From Chrysoperla carnea (lineage: Eukaryota; Arthropoda; Insecta; Neuroptera; Chrysopidae), in contig NC_058338.1 in the NCBI RefSeq assembly GCF_905475395.1, positions 39,613,435 through 39,677,434 on the forward strand: a stretch of DNA of 64,000 nt, in the 5' to 3' direction. Position numbers and translations under genes: made by a program. Below the pieces are notes generated by a model. The model was not told where the DNA came from. It did no database searches and saw nothing but the letters and a program-made list of their open reading frames with translations. Shown here piece by piece: positions 34,736-45,205 of the stretch (positions are counted from its first letter, which is position 1; the number at the start of each line of letters is the position of its first letter).

Positions 34736-35095
34736 ATTGTTCTTTATTTTATCTGCATACTAGGTGTATAGGTAAAAGTGAACCTGTAAATAAATCTAAT
34801 TCAAAAAATATAGATACCTACCATTTCATTTAGAATCAACGTAAAAAAAAACAAAGAATCAAAAAACAAAATAAAAAAAAAAACAGAGTAATTGTTTGCT
34901 TTTAATTTTGATTTTTTTAAATATACCTACGTACACACGTTGTTGATTGTTTTTGTTTTTTTTTTTTGCTTTTTTTGTTTTCAGTTGATTGATTTGATTA
35001 ATGATTTTAAACACTACTATAAAGAACGTATTTGTAACAATAACTATACATAAGTACACAAATGGCAAAAAATTTCGAATCACTTCGATTAGTAC
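34736..35095. other. Intergenic, low complexity
   Basis: Poly-A and poly-T rich; the 94-codon minus-strand frame here is low-complexity and overlaps the start of a MITE. Confidence 0.4.
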
Positions 35096-35455
35096 AGGAG
35101 ACGGTATAAGATTGAATTTCACCCCAATAATCCAATGAATCATATTTTTGTTGAAGTTTTATTGATTTATAACACGCCTATGATAGCTTATCTATTGAAA
35201 AGTGTTCATGGATAATCTAATTAAATTGATTTTAATCAATTTTTTCCACGAATGGTTTTTTTGCAGGCAAGCCTATACGTATTCGTAATTAAATTATCTT
35301 TCTTCAGATACCAATTTTGATTGGTTAACAGATTCGATCGATATAGATCTGTTACAACCGTATGAATTGATAAGTCAATAAAGGTAACTGCATCGATCTG
35401 TTTCCCAATCGCAATTGGTTTCAAAAGAAAGATAATTTAATTACGAAAATAATGG
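35090..35455 (+). mobile_element. Palindromic MITE (GAGACGG family), truncated
   Basis: Begins TAGTACAGGAGACGGTATAA, matching the terminal repeat of the complete element at 48487-49063. It then shares TTTTATTGATTTATA, AAAGTGTTCATG, GGCAAGCCTATAC, AATTATCTTTCTTC and the palindromic right side up to GAAAGATAATTTAATTACG. It stops abruptly where HINE-like copy E begins, so one has inserted into or recombined with the other. Confidence 0.65.
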
Positions 35456-35823
35456 TATTTCAAACAAAAGTTGTTTATTTTTTTATAAAAAACATTTTTA
35501 AAAATTAAACATTTGTTCTATCTCTAACGGATTACAAGATGGGTCCTACGAATCCAAGATCCTATGCTGCTCATTTACGAACTTAGCCTCACTTTTTACG
35601 TCCTGAGCACGCTATAAAAATTTCAGTATGCTATCTGTTTTGGTTTTTGAGTTATCGTGCTTCCAGACAGACAGACAGGCAACCGGAAATGGACAATATA
35701 GTTGATTTTATGAACACTATCTATACCAAAATTTTGTTTGTAGCATCAATATTTTTTAAGTATTACAAACTTGGGACTAATCTTAGTATACTTTGATATA
35801 TATTACATATATACAGGATATAA
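35456..35823 (-). mobile_element. HINE-like dispersed repeat, copy E (partial)
   Basis: Minus-strand copy from TGTTTGAAAT-type sequence at 35456 to the 5' end near ATATATACAGGATATAATAA. It holds the GACAGACAGACAGG microsatellite on the plus strand and AACCGGAAATGGAC. The 3' hairpin tail is missing. Confidence 0.75.
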
Positions 35824-36017
35824 TAAATTTACTATACTATATTTTTTGTCATTCTTTTTTCAGAATTGATAGAGATAGTTTCAATTTTTTGATTAAAAAT
35901 GTTATACGTAATCCAAATGTTATCTAGTTTTACAGTCGATCAAGTAAAAGTCGATCATGTAAAAGTAAAATCATTTATTGAAATTTTCATACTCTATATA
36001 TGAAATATAGAGTTTAT

Positions 36018-36310
36018 TTAGTTTTTGTACAAGTTTCTAACGATTAGAAATATTGCTGCAAAATCAAATTTTGGTATAGGTGTTCATTTTTCACCTAAGT
36101 TCATTTTTGCCTGCAAGTCCTTAAGCACGATAACTAAATAACGAAAAGAGGTATCGAGCTTAAATTTTTTAGGGGCATATATTTGTTCAGGGCATAAAAA
36201 GTGACATTGAGTTGATAGTTCAGTTAATGAGCAATATAGTTCAGTTACGGCATGGAACCATTGGACCCATCTCTTAACTTGTAACAGATGGAACAAAAAT
36301 TTAAATGCAA
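36018..36310 (+). mobile_element. HINE-like dispersed repeat, copy F (diverged)
   Basis: A decayed plus-strand copy: CAAATTTTGGTATAGGTGTT, TCACCTAAGTTCATTTTTGC, AACGAAAAGAGGTATCGAGC, then GGACCCATCTCTTAAC and ATGGAACAAAAATTTAAATG. Sequence divergence is visibly greater than in the other copies. Confidence 0.55.
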
Positions 36311-37334
36311 AATCTCTACATAAAATTAAACAAATTTGGCTTGAAATATGTTTTTGTAAATACCTTTGAATTTCTGTGCGTCAACTCATGTGTCAAAGAG
36401 ATTATCTCTCTCTTATATATTATTATTATTATTATATTAGAAATTGGAAAGCTCAAAAATATAGCATTGTTTTTTAGCCTTGAAAATAGTCATTCTTTGA
36501 ACATTTTTTTGTTGACCTTCAAACATTTAACAGTATGTAATAATTTGAAAACGGCGACCTTTTTGAAACAAACCACAAGTGAATCAGTTTTGTATTAAAT
36601 GAGCCGAAAAGTCAAATGAGCCAAATATTAAATTCATCATTCGCATTTGTTTCTAAAAATTGTTGATAATTTTTTAGTACCATTTTAGAGTCAAGCGCCT
36701 TCAAAAATTGTCTTCAGCGCATATACACTTGGGTGTAGTATTTTTCAATAAAAATGGAATGCTAGTGTTTTATTTCCAAAAGTTATTTAACGTTTAATTA
36801 TATTTTTTATTAAAGATAACTAATTATAGATATAAATATCGCCACAGTAAAATTAGTTAAAATTGCAAAACATCAATGAATCTCATTATATTGATGATTA
36901 TGATGTAATTAATAAGTAGAATTTAAAATATTATTGACCATCAAAATTAAGTTTGAAGAAAGTGTTAAATAATTTGATTAATTATAATATTTTATAGGGT
37001 AATTGGTATAAATATTGCATTATTTATTGAATTTTTTTATAAGTGACATTGATTGTGTTTAATCAACCATAAAGAATTCAATTGTTTGAGATTATTATGT
37101 TAAAATTTTAAGAAATTGCATAATTTCTATTAATAGTTACTTAATATGTAAATTCTTACTTCTATTAATAAGGTGTTTCATAGTGAAATATCATTGGTCA
37201 GAAAAGGATCATAGTTCAGAAAAAGATTGTGCACAAATCGTACGAGGTTTACATTTGTTATTTATTTATTGAAATCTGTTTTTGATACTTTTGTGGTCAA
37301 AGAGAAAATCTTGAAAATGCCGCTTGTGGTTCTA
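36311..37334. other. Intergenic, no recognised feature
   Basis: A+T-rich, with a short ATT microsatellite at 36417-36436. Confidence 0.4.
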
Positions 37335-37560
37335 TAATTTTTTTTTTACCCGACTGCGCGAAGCAAAGAGTCGTAATGTGTGGTATGTATGTATGTATGT
37401 ATGTATGTATGTGTGTGCGTTCCTGTGTGGCATACGTTCCTGAGATAAAACGCTGATTTTGATGATTCTTACGTCAATCGATTTGTTTTAACCTTGCGAG
37501 GGTCCATGAAGATATGGTAGTAATGAAAATTCAATATGGCGACCACCAGACGCCAGACTG
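37335..37560 (+). repeat. CCCGACTGCGCGAAGC-type repeat with microsatellite
   Basis: A poly-T run and ACCCGACTGCGCGAAGCAAA lead into a TATG microsatellite (37382-37412), then GTGTGCGTTCCTGTGTGG. The poly-T/CCCGACTGCG head is a repeat type I recall from several insect genomes. No ORF is present. Confidence 0.45.
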
Positions 37561-38685
37561 TGAAAAAGATAAAAATGTAATTCGTGGACCTATATTAAGT
37601 GTGGCGACGATTGACGTGAAGATCATTAAAATCGGCTCGCGTGTCGACGAATAATGAAAGGACGATAAATATTATTATTGAATTGGTATTTGTAAATCCT
37701 AACTAGGTAATGAGTGTAAAATGAAACGAGAAAAACAACTCCAGCAGTCAGGACCAATGAAAATTTAGAACGGCTCAAATTTTCCCAATAATGGACCCGA
37801 CTGTTACTTCTCTATGGAATCTGCAGGATTACTAACTGAGTTAAGTATTAATTCGTGAGGTATTCTTACAATATGCGTATTATATAACCTTTAATGGCAT
37901 ATTTTCTCCTAAATTTAGAATTCTGATAAGGAGTAGAATATAGGAGTTTGTCAAACAAATCATGGCGAACTATTCTGATATAATCAATGAATTAGAAGAT
38001 ATGACTATTCTACATTTAACAAAATTGAAAACTGTGTATAATAAGAGAGGGCGGAGGCTATAAAGCGGCGGTTTTACTTTTAAGCACAGTGAAGTGGGCG
38101 GACATCAATCTAGTATTTACTAAATTTTTGTCCACATTTTTTCCAATTCTAGTCAAATTATTTTAAATAGTATTCTTACTACAAATGCTGGGTAAAGAGG
38201 AAATTGGAAGCATCATAGCATGACTTCGGTAAATGAATAAAAGCTTGGTATAAGTAAAATTAAACGCTATATACATAAGCTTAGAAAATAGAAACTGAAA
38301 TAATACATTTGTTGATGTAAACAACACATTAGTAAGAACAAAAAGCTATGTATTAAATATACATCTCTCTCAAATTTAACTATTATTACAATTGTTCATA
38401 AATCACATTTTACAATTAACAAATATAATTTGTAAAATATTTGAAATATTTTAATGAAAATAACTACTGTGCCATATATACATTTATACAGATAGGAGGA
38501 AGGATTCCTAGTAGTGTAATATAAATACAAAATCCAATAATCTGAAAATTACTATTTAGATACACAAAACCAATTTTATTACTATTTACTACTATTATAC
38601 GTATATATGTTATTCGAAATAAACGAATTCTTCCGTTGCTTGAATTAAAAATTAAAAAACATACTAAAATATATATAAGTAAAAT
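37561..38685. other. Intergenic, no recognised feature
   Basis: Some moderately G+C-rich sequence (37570-37830) may continue the preceding repeat. No gene is supported. Confidence 0.35.
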
Positions 38686-39380
38686 AAGTTAAAACAAACA
38701 ATTGACTGAGTTGATTGTTGAAATACCCTGTATAGAAAGTGTTGAATAGAAGTGCTTGCATTATTTTTAATAAATTAGAAAAGTCTAAAAAACCAGTGCT
38801 ATGATATTTTGACTTTCGAAAACTACGAAAATTTTCGAAATTATTTTCTAGATTTTTTTTTGTTATTCGAGAATCTTTCACAAGACCACTTGTTGAAGCT
38901 ACCTGCACATTTTCAAATCCCAAGGTTTTATTTCTGCTTTCATGCGTAAGCAATTTTGAAACGAAAAAATGTTTCAAACAAAAGTTGTAAAGTATTGTAT
39001 CTATTATTTTATATAAAGAACATTTTTTACCTTCAAATTTTTGTACTACTTCTATCGGTTGACAATATGGTCCTTACGAACCCAAGAACCAATTGATCTA
39101 CGCTACTCATTTACGAACTTAAACTCACTATTTAAGTCTTGATCACGCTATACAAATCTCAACTCGATATCTCATTTCTTTTTGAGTCATCAAGTTTTCA
39201 GATAGACGGATGGACGAACGGACGGACAAACGGAAATGAACAAATTTTAGGTGATTTATACCAAATTACCTTGACCTATATCAAATTTTGTTGGAATCAT
39301 CCATATTTTTGAGTGTTACACACTTGGGACTAAATCTAATATACCTTGATATATGTATATTTCATATATACAGGGCGTAA
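38686..39380 (-). mobile_element. HINE-like dispersed repeat, copy G, with insert
   Basis: The minus-strand copy has its 3' tail at 38686-38747 (ACAAACAATTGACTGAGT, GTTGAAATACC) and the rest at about 38958-39380. Between them about 210 bases (38748-38957) are unrelated to other copies. On the minus strand that insert is open and coding-like, reading LLTHESRNKTLGFENVQVAS and onward to ENFRSFRKSKYHSTGF. The insert could be a captured gene fragment or a piece of an autonomous relative. Confidence 0.65.
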
Positions 39381-39984
39381 TAACCAAATTTTATTATACT
39401 TAATGTAAAATTATTATAATGGTCATGTTAAAAAGCGTTGTGTGCCAGAAATCGGTTGGTTAGGCTTTGCAATAACAATGCAAGAAAAGCACCCCATGCT
39501 TATAAACATTCAATTTTATATTTCAATTATAATAAATTAAATATTTTATACATTCTAACCCGTTTAAAAACATCGAATACAGTGTTGACCAAAAGTCTTT
39601 ATCTATTTCTTCCTAGAGTATAATACAAACATAAGCAGTGACTTTTGAATTCTTTTTATTCGAATATCTTACTCAATCAGTAGTCATCCGCCTGTAAATA
39701 TTTTCGTAGAGGAAAAATTTGCCTCAACCAGCCTCTTCAATTTCCAGTCGTTTATCGAAATGATTGTCAAATACTTTTTCTGGCTTTAGAACTACGATAT
39801 TTAATCTTATTTGTAACATGTTGTGAGCAAATAATTCAGAGAAAGGTTAAATTTGTTTATAGAAAATAACTTTTAAAATTATAGTTAAAGAGTAGGTGAA
39901 TATTCTAGTGAAATTTTGTGTGTTTTAGTTTTGGTCTCTCAGTTTGAATTTATAATCTGAGTTAGAGTAGACTTTGGAAAGGTA
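39381..39984. other. Intergenic, no recognised feature
   Basis: A+T-rich DNA; nothing supportable. Confidence 0.4.
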
Positions 39985-40145
39985 AGGTGTCCTTAACATT
40001 CTGTAACCTTCAACATTTTACACATATTATTTGTGTAGAAATATACAGAGAAACACCTCAAAATAAGTCGATTTAGTTAAACTTATCTTGGTACAAAGTT
40101 GCTTTCTTTGGGAGCTAGGCCATCTTATTTTGAAACCAAGTTTTA
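39985..40145 (+). repeat. AAAATAAGTC dispersed repeat, copy 2
   Basis: Shares CTCAAAATAAGTCGATTTAG, TAAACTTATCTTGGTACAAA and TTGGGAGCTAGGCC with the copy at 32745. The class of element is unknown. Confidence 0.5.
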
Positions 40146-40404
40146 GTTAAAATTTGGCATGAGGCACTGCTTTAAAAGATACACAGAATCCATATAAAAA
40201 CATAATTAATATCAATCTATTGGTGGGAAATGTGGAGATCGTTGTACTAGATTCTTCCAATTTTCTTCGCCAAAAGAGATAAAGGATTGTTAGCTTAAAA
40301 TTAAGATTTAGAAAACTATTTGTTTAAAAAGATACTTCGTAGGGTTCGATTTACTACCATGGTTTATTCCGTACCCGAACGAACTAAAGAATTGATATTC
40401 AAAA

Positions 40405-40520
40405 TAGGTTTAGTTTGGATAAGGCATTAAGGAAAAAGGTAATTTAATAGAGAGTGATCTTAGATATGTTTCAAGCACAAGCTTAGGGTTCCGTACCCAA
40501 AAAATTTGTTGGGGGTTTTT
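40405..40520 (-). repeat. Fragment related to the repeat at 24115
   Basis: TTAATAGAGAGTGATCTTAG, ATATGTTTCAAG and AGGGTTCCGTACCC are the inverse of CTTGAAACGTATCTAAGAAT and the GTGTACGGAACC segment at 24115-24215. It is a short minus-strand remnant. Confidence 0.4.
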
Positions 40521-41569
40521 TAATATTGTAAATTTTACTTGTTGAAAATTTGGTTTTAAAAATTTGATGAAGTTAAATCACTATTGTGATCATGGCTTGC
40601 GCGAATATTGCGAGCTGTAGCTGTCAAAATATCGTTATTTTTGAAACCTGACTCAACAGTGAAAACGTATTTTGTTTTCGATTACCCCTCTATTTTTAAA
40701 AACCTTTAATTGTCAGCTGTCAAACTGTTTTTGATTTATCAATGGCAAACCTTGACCGCTCAAATAGTGTAAAATTCAAATCATGCGTTCATTTTGTTGC
40801 AGCTTGTATACATCACAACATGAATTCTTTGACTAAACACATTTTACACAATTCGAGATACAACACAGAATATCGTATGCAATCAAATCAAATATAAATG
40901 TAAATATTTTACATAGCTTAGCCGTTGCATTTATAACCTATTTAATATCTAATTAAATTTTGAATTGGAAATCACAATTTAATCTGATTTACAAATAAAA
41001 ATAATATAATGTAATAAGACTTTTAAAAGTCGATGCATTTTATTGGCATTCAAGGATTCATACATTGAATAATTTTAAATGTTTCTACATACAGGGAGTT
41101 CCATAATCAATGCCTCGGCTTATTTTAAAATTATATTGCTTAATATTTAATTAGTACATATATGATTATACCATAATATATAAGAAATATTTAGAGGTAA
41201 AAATAGAGTATTTTCTTGATAATTTTCAGGAAGCCAACAAAAAATTTAGTATGGAAATAAATCCAAAGAAGACGGTGGGAATAGTCATTTCACAGAACAA
41301 AAAAGAAACCTCATTAAAACTGAATGACTTAATATTAAAATAAGTGATAAACATATATATCCCAGGTCCTTAATAACTAATTAGTGATTAGGTCCTTAAT
41401 TAGTGATGGAAAGTGTATTCAGGAAATAAATATAGACGTATTACTCTTGCCTATTACCTTACTTATCTCCCATTTCTGTTCACAATCAAGTTTTAATTTT
41501 TTTGAGGCGGAACCCTAATTTCTTGAAAATAAAATAAAGCCCATGCAACTTGCTGATAATGTAGCATTC
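40521..41569. other. Intergenic, no recognised feature
   Basis: A+T-rich; nothing supportable. Confidence 0.4.
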
Positions 41570-41775
41570 TACAGGCAAACTGATTTTTAAGATCGGTTAA
41601 GAATTTGATTCAAAAGCGACGGATTTTCATACAAACTTTCACCCCGCTTTTCACCACCTTACGGGTTGAATTTTTGAAAATTCGTTCTTAGTGATTCGTA
41701 AGTGAGTATTTATGCTAAATTTCAAGTCAATATGGGTGTGGAGTTTTAGAGATCTAGTAATGAGACAGTCAGCCA
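41570..41775 (+). repeat. RTE-like retroposon 3' fragment
   Basis: TTTCATACAAACTTTCACCC, CACCACCTTACGGGTTGAAT and GTGATTCGTAAGTGAGTATT followed by GGTGTGGAGTTTTAGAGAT are typical of RTE-like retroposon tails in insects. The identification is from remembered sequence character. No protein is encoded. Confidence 0.5.
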
Positions 41776-42929
41776 AGGGAACATAATTTTGAAGTTTAGG
41801 CGAAACCATCTTCCCGTTTTTATATGTTAGTTCCATATAAAGATTCTGAAGTCAAGAAGGGAACGCCTTTAAGAATTTTTCAAAACTTAAATTTTCGTTT
41901 TTTACTGTTAAAATTGCTATAGAAATATTAAAATGTGCTCATTTGAAAATTACCTATTGGATAAATATTTCAAACATGGTTGGACAATTCAAACCTTAGT
42001 GTATAATTTAAACAAGGTAAAAGTTATTTTATCTTGTTATGTATCCATTTTACAAAACTGCGTATGCCAAGCCGCTGGCAATTTTTGCTAATAAAATTTG
42101 TACTTGCATATTGGTGTTAGCATCTTTATGAAAACGTAATCCGTCTAAAATAAATGTAGCTTTGAATAATGTATAAGAGGTTGTATTGAAAGCTCTAAGC
42201 TATAATTTAATTATTAGTTTGATTAGGTTTTATACATAATATATCTGCACATGTAAACAAGCTGAAGTCGATCTGAGCTTTAGAGACCAAATCAATTACT
42301 TCTTGAATAAGTTAATTATTGCATTCATTAAAATTCGCAGCGCAAGAACTGCGATAGCTAAGCAAATTACCTCATAGATTCAAAAAACACATTTTGAAAA
42401 CTAAGCGTCAAAAACTGATCAAATTCAAAATTTTGTAATTTGCGCAACCCTCCTAGCCCTTGTTTATTTTATCTGTCGAGTTTTCTAGAGAGTTACCAGT
42501 CACATAAACCCACATCTGTGGGTTTATATGCAGGTTAATTTAAATTAATAATCGCTGATCAATAATTATGATAATATCGAAATTAATTTATTTCGATTTT
42601 TGGGATTAAAACACTAATTACCCTATCAGATAGTTAATAAATATATACCATCTGAATAAGCAAAGTATAATGAAAACGAATACAAGCAGTCATTGGTACG
42701 TGAATTATACATTCTAAACCCAATTATATTTATTCATCTAATATGTAATTTCTCGAGCCTAATATCATATATTATAGTTTCGTATTCATATATTTTGCGG
42801 TACAATTTTAATATTTTGCGGTATATTTTAATATCCTGGAAACTAAAAGATATATCCTTATTGATCTTCCCAACATTTCAAATTCACTAAATAAAATATA
42901 CAAATCAATAATAATAATATCAGTCACAA
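41776..42929. other. Intergenic with one perfect small hairpin
   Basis: ATAAACCCACA and its inverse around TC (42504-42527) form an 11-bp perfect stem. No gene or repeat family was recognised around it. Confidence 0.4.
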
Positions 42930-43065
42930 ATGAAATCTAGGGTAAACTATTGATGAGAATCATAGATCTGGATGAAGTTATAACAAAATTCATCATCAAA
43001 GTTGAAAATAAGGTACAAATAATTTCAACCACAATCTAAACTTGCCTTAGCGCTCGTACTATCTT
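42930..43065 (+). repeat. Fragment of the 11728-type inverted repeat
   Basis: ATTCATCATCAAAGTTGAAA, ATAAGGTACAAATAATTTCA and CGCTCGTAC correspond to the left arm at 11890-11955 (CACCATCAACGTTGAAAATA and following). It is a single diverged arm. Confidence 0.5.
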
Positions 43066-44680
43066 AAATAAAAACTGAAAAGAAAAAAACAAGTCCAGTA
43101 GTTTACATAGCGATTAAAACAGTAAGGACTTATTTTTGGAAAAATTTCCGTCGGCCTAGATTTTTATGGGTCCCGACTGCTAAAGTCGGGATAAATAAAT
43201 TGTTTCTAATATAGGCTATTCTGTTTTTGAGCTTTTAAAAAATGTTGAATAAAATCGGCCACAATTTTTCAGTTGTGTTTCATTGAATTTAGTGGCATTC
43301 CAAATCAGATGACGTCACTCTTTTAGACGGCCAACTAAAAAATCGTGGCAAATCCGTTTCGTATTAAGATTCGAAAAGATGCAAATTAAAAGTTAATAGC
43401 ACGAATCGTTTTTGGTTTTAAAACAAAAACAATGTATTTAATTCGAATAAAATTATCGAAATATAATTATAATATAAATTATACATACTTATAACGCCTA
43501 ACAAGTGAAGAAACCCTTACTTAAGATTTTTGTAAATTAATGGTTAAATGTAATTAACAATTTATCATAATTAGTCTACTTACTTTATAAACTGTAATTA
43601 AAATTCTGCATTTTTTAATAATTAATGATCATTACGTTCGTTTATTTATTTTAAAAAAGGTAATTTTTGCTGACACTGTTTAATTCACAGTTTTAAAGAT
43701 TGAATTTATTCATACTTTATTATGCTAATTTTATCTACAAGTGTGTACACTCAATTGGTATTCTATTTTAAATGAAAGAATAATCAGAGACTGAAATTCT
43801 TTTAATTTTGTTTTTACGACCAATATTTCTAATCATTACAAATTTTAGACTAAATTTTTATTACCCTAATATTAGTTAATACAAAAAATGATTTATGGTT
43901 TAAACTGTAAATTAAGAAGCTTGAGGTTTATGCTCACCTACAAATAGAACAAATTTTACTCATATCAGGACTTTTTATCCCATAATACGATATTAAAGAA
44001 AAATTTAGGAACGAGGATTAAAATTTGGCTTGATTAATCTTGCACATTAATTTCGTTTAAAATTTAAAAAATCTTATAAACACGAGGAAAATTTGTTTGT
44101 TTTTGTGAATGATTAGTATTGTGTGTTTGAGTTTTGTTTTTTTTTTCATACGCGGTTTAGGTACGTGCTATGTTTGTTTGTGCATTCGAAAATTAAAAAC
44201 GGTAAAAACAATTTATACAACAAAAACAAAATAGATTAATTCAACCAGAAGTGTTTTCTTCTTAAAATAGTTTTTTGAATAAATTCTAGTTTTAAATCTG
44301 TGCAGTACACGTACACGTCCGTGCAGTCCGCCACCAAATTAGCAAAGAGTATCATTCATAATAAGAGTAATAAGAGTAGCTAATTCTTACTGAAGATGAC
44401 TACTTGGTAAAAATACAAAAAAATGATCTAGGAAATTGGGGCAAAAATCGAAATTTATAACTTTTAACTGAACCATTTATTCCCAAAGCCACGGATAATA
44501 TATCGTTCATGAATATATATTTTTCAGAAAATCAGAAAAATCAAATCGGTCGGAAATTTTAGGCTTGATAACTTTAGATTAACTTATTTTTTTCTTTTAA
44601 ATACATTAATTTTTGTGTAAATTGATTTTTTTCTTCACATATGAAATTTTTTATTCTACATGTAAAAAGCAAAAACTTAC
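43066..44680. other. Intergenic or intron of a minus-strand gene
   Basis: A+T-rich with no supported feature. If the exon at 44681 is real, this is the start of its first intron. Confidence 0.3.
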
Positions 44681-44772
44681 TTCTGCTCTTCAGATTTCTT
44701 TGAGTTTACACCTAAGTTGATTCGAGTTATATATTACTCGAGTACAAAACATAAAGTCTCTCCTCTATCACT
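44681..44772 (-). other. Candidate 5' untranslated first exon
   Basis: On the minus strand a TCAGT initiator (44774-44770) begins a 92-base stretch richer in G+C than its surroundings. It ends GAGCAGAA followed by a perfect donor GTAAGTTTTT. The longest frame from its ATG stops within the exon, so it would be non-coding. No TATA box lies at -30. A downstream exon toward lower coordinates was not identified; the promoter at 32382 is separate. Confidence 0.35.
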
Positions 44773-45007
44773 GACTTAATAGGTGAAAATAAATTTTGTA
44801 AACTAAACAGTAAGTAATTTTAGCATTATATTATGTGTTAATGAGCTCACATGGGAAATAATAAAATATTAAAAGTTTTTCTTATCCATCGTGTGTTTGT
44901 CATATTTAGTATAAACTTAAAGAAAGTAATTATTTATTTATGAAAAGTGTTTTATATGTCTGTTGATAAACGTTATTTTATATCTAACTAACAAAATATT
45001 ATTAATT

Positions 45008-45205
45008 ACTAGCTGACTCCGTGAACTTCGTTTCAAATTTATCCGATTATAACTTTTTTATCAACGATTATTAATCTAAATTCACATCTTCAGGTGTAAT
45101 TATTAATTAATAGAATTATTGTTCAGCCCATTCGCTTAGCCTGGCCCCCGCTTGGCCTGCCCGCTAAACAGAAACTATGCTCCTATTTCTAGGACAAGTA
45201 AATAT
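45008..45205 (+). repeat. TAGCTGAC-type RTE-like repeat fragment
   Basis: ACTAGCTGACTCCGTGAACT followed by TCGTTTC is a decayed form of a start common in insect RTE-like repeats. A G+C-rich patch (TTAGCCTGGCCCCCGCTTGG) follows. No ORF remains. Confidence 0.45.

Noticed and set aside
37382-37412. CRISPR-like or regulatory short repeats
   Set aside because: This is a simple TATG microsatellite within a dispersed repeat.
42504-42527. Perfect 11-bp stem as a transcription terminator
   Set aside because: A bacterial-type terminator has no meaning in this animal genome, and no transcript ends are indicated here.
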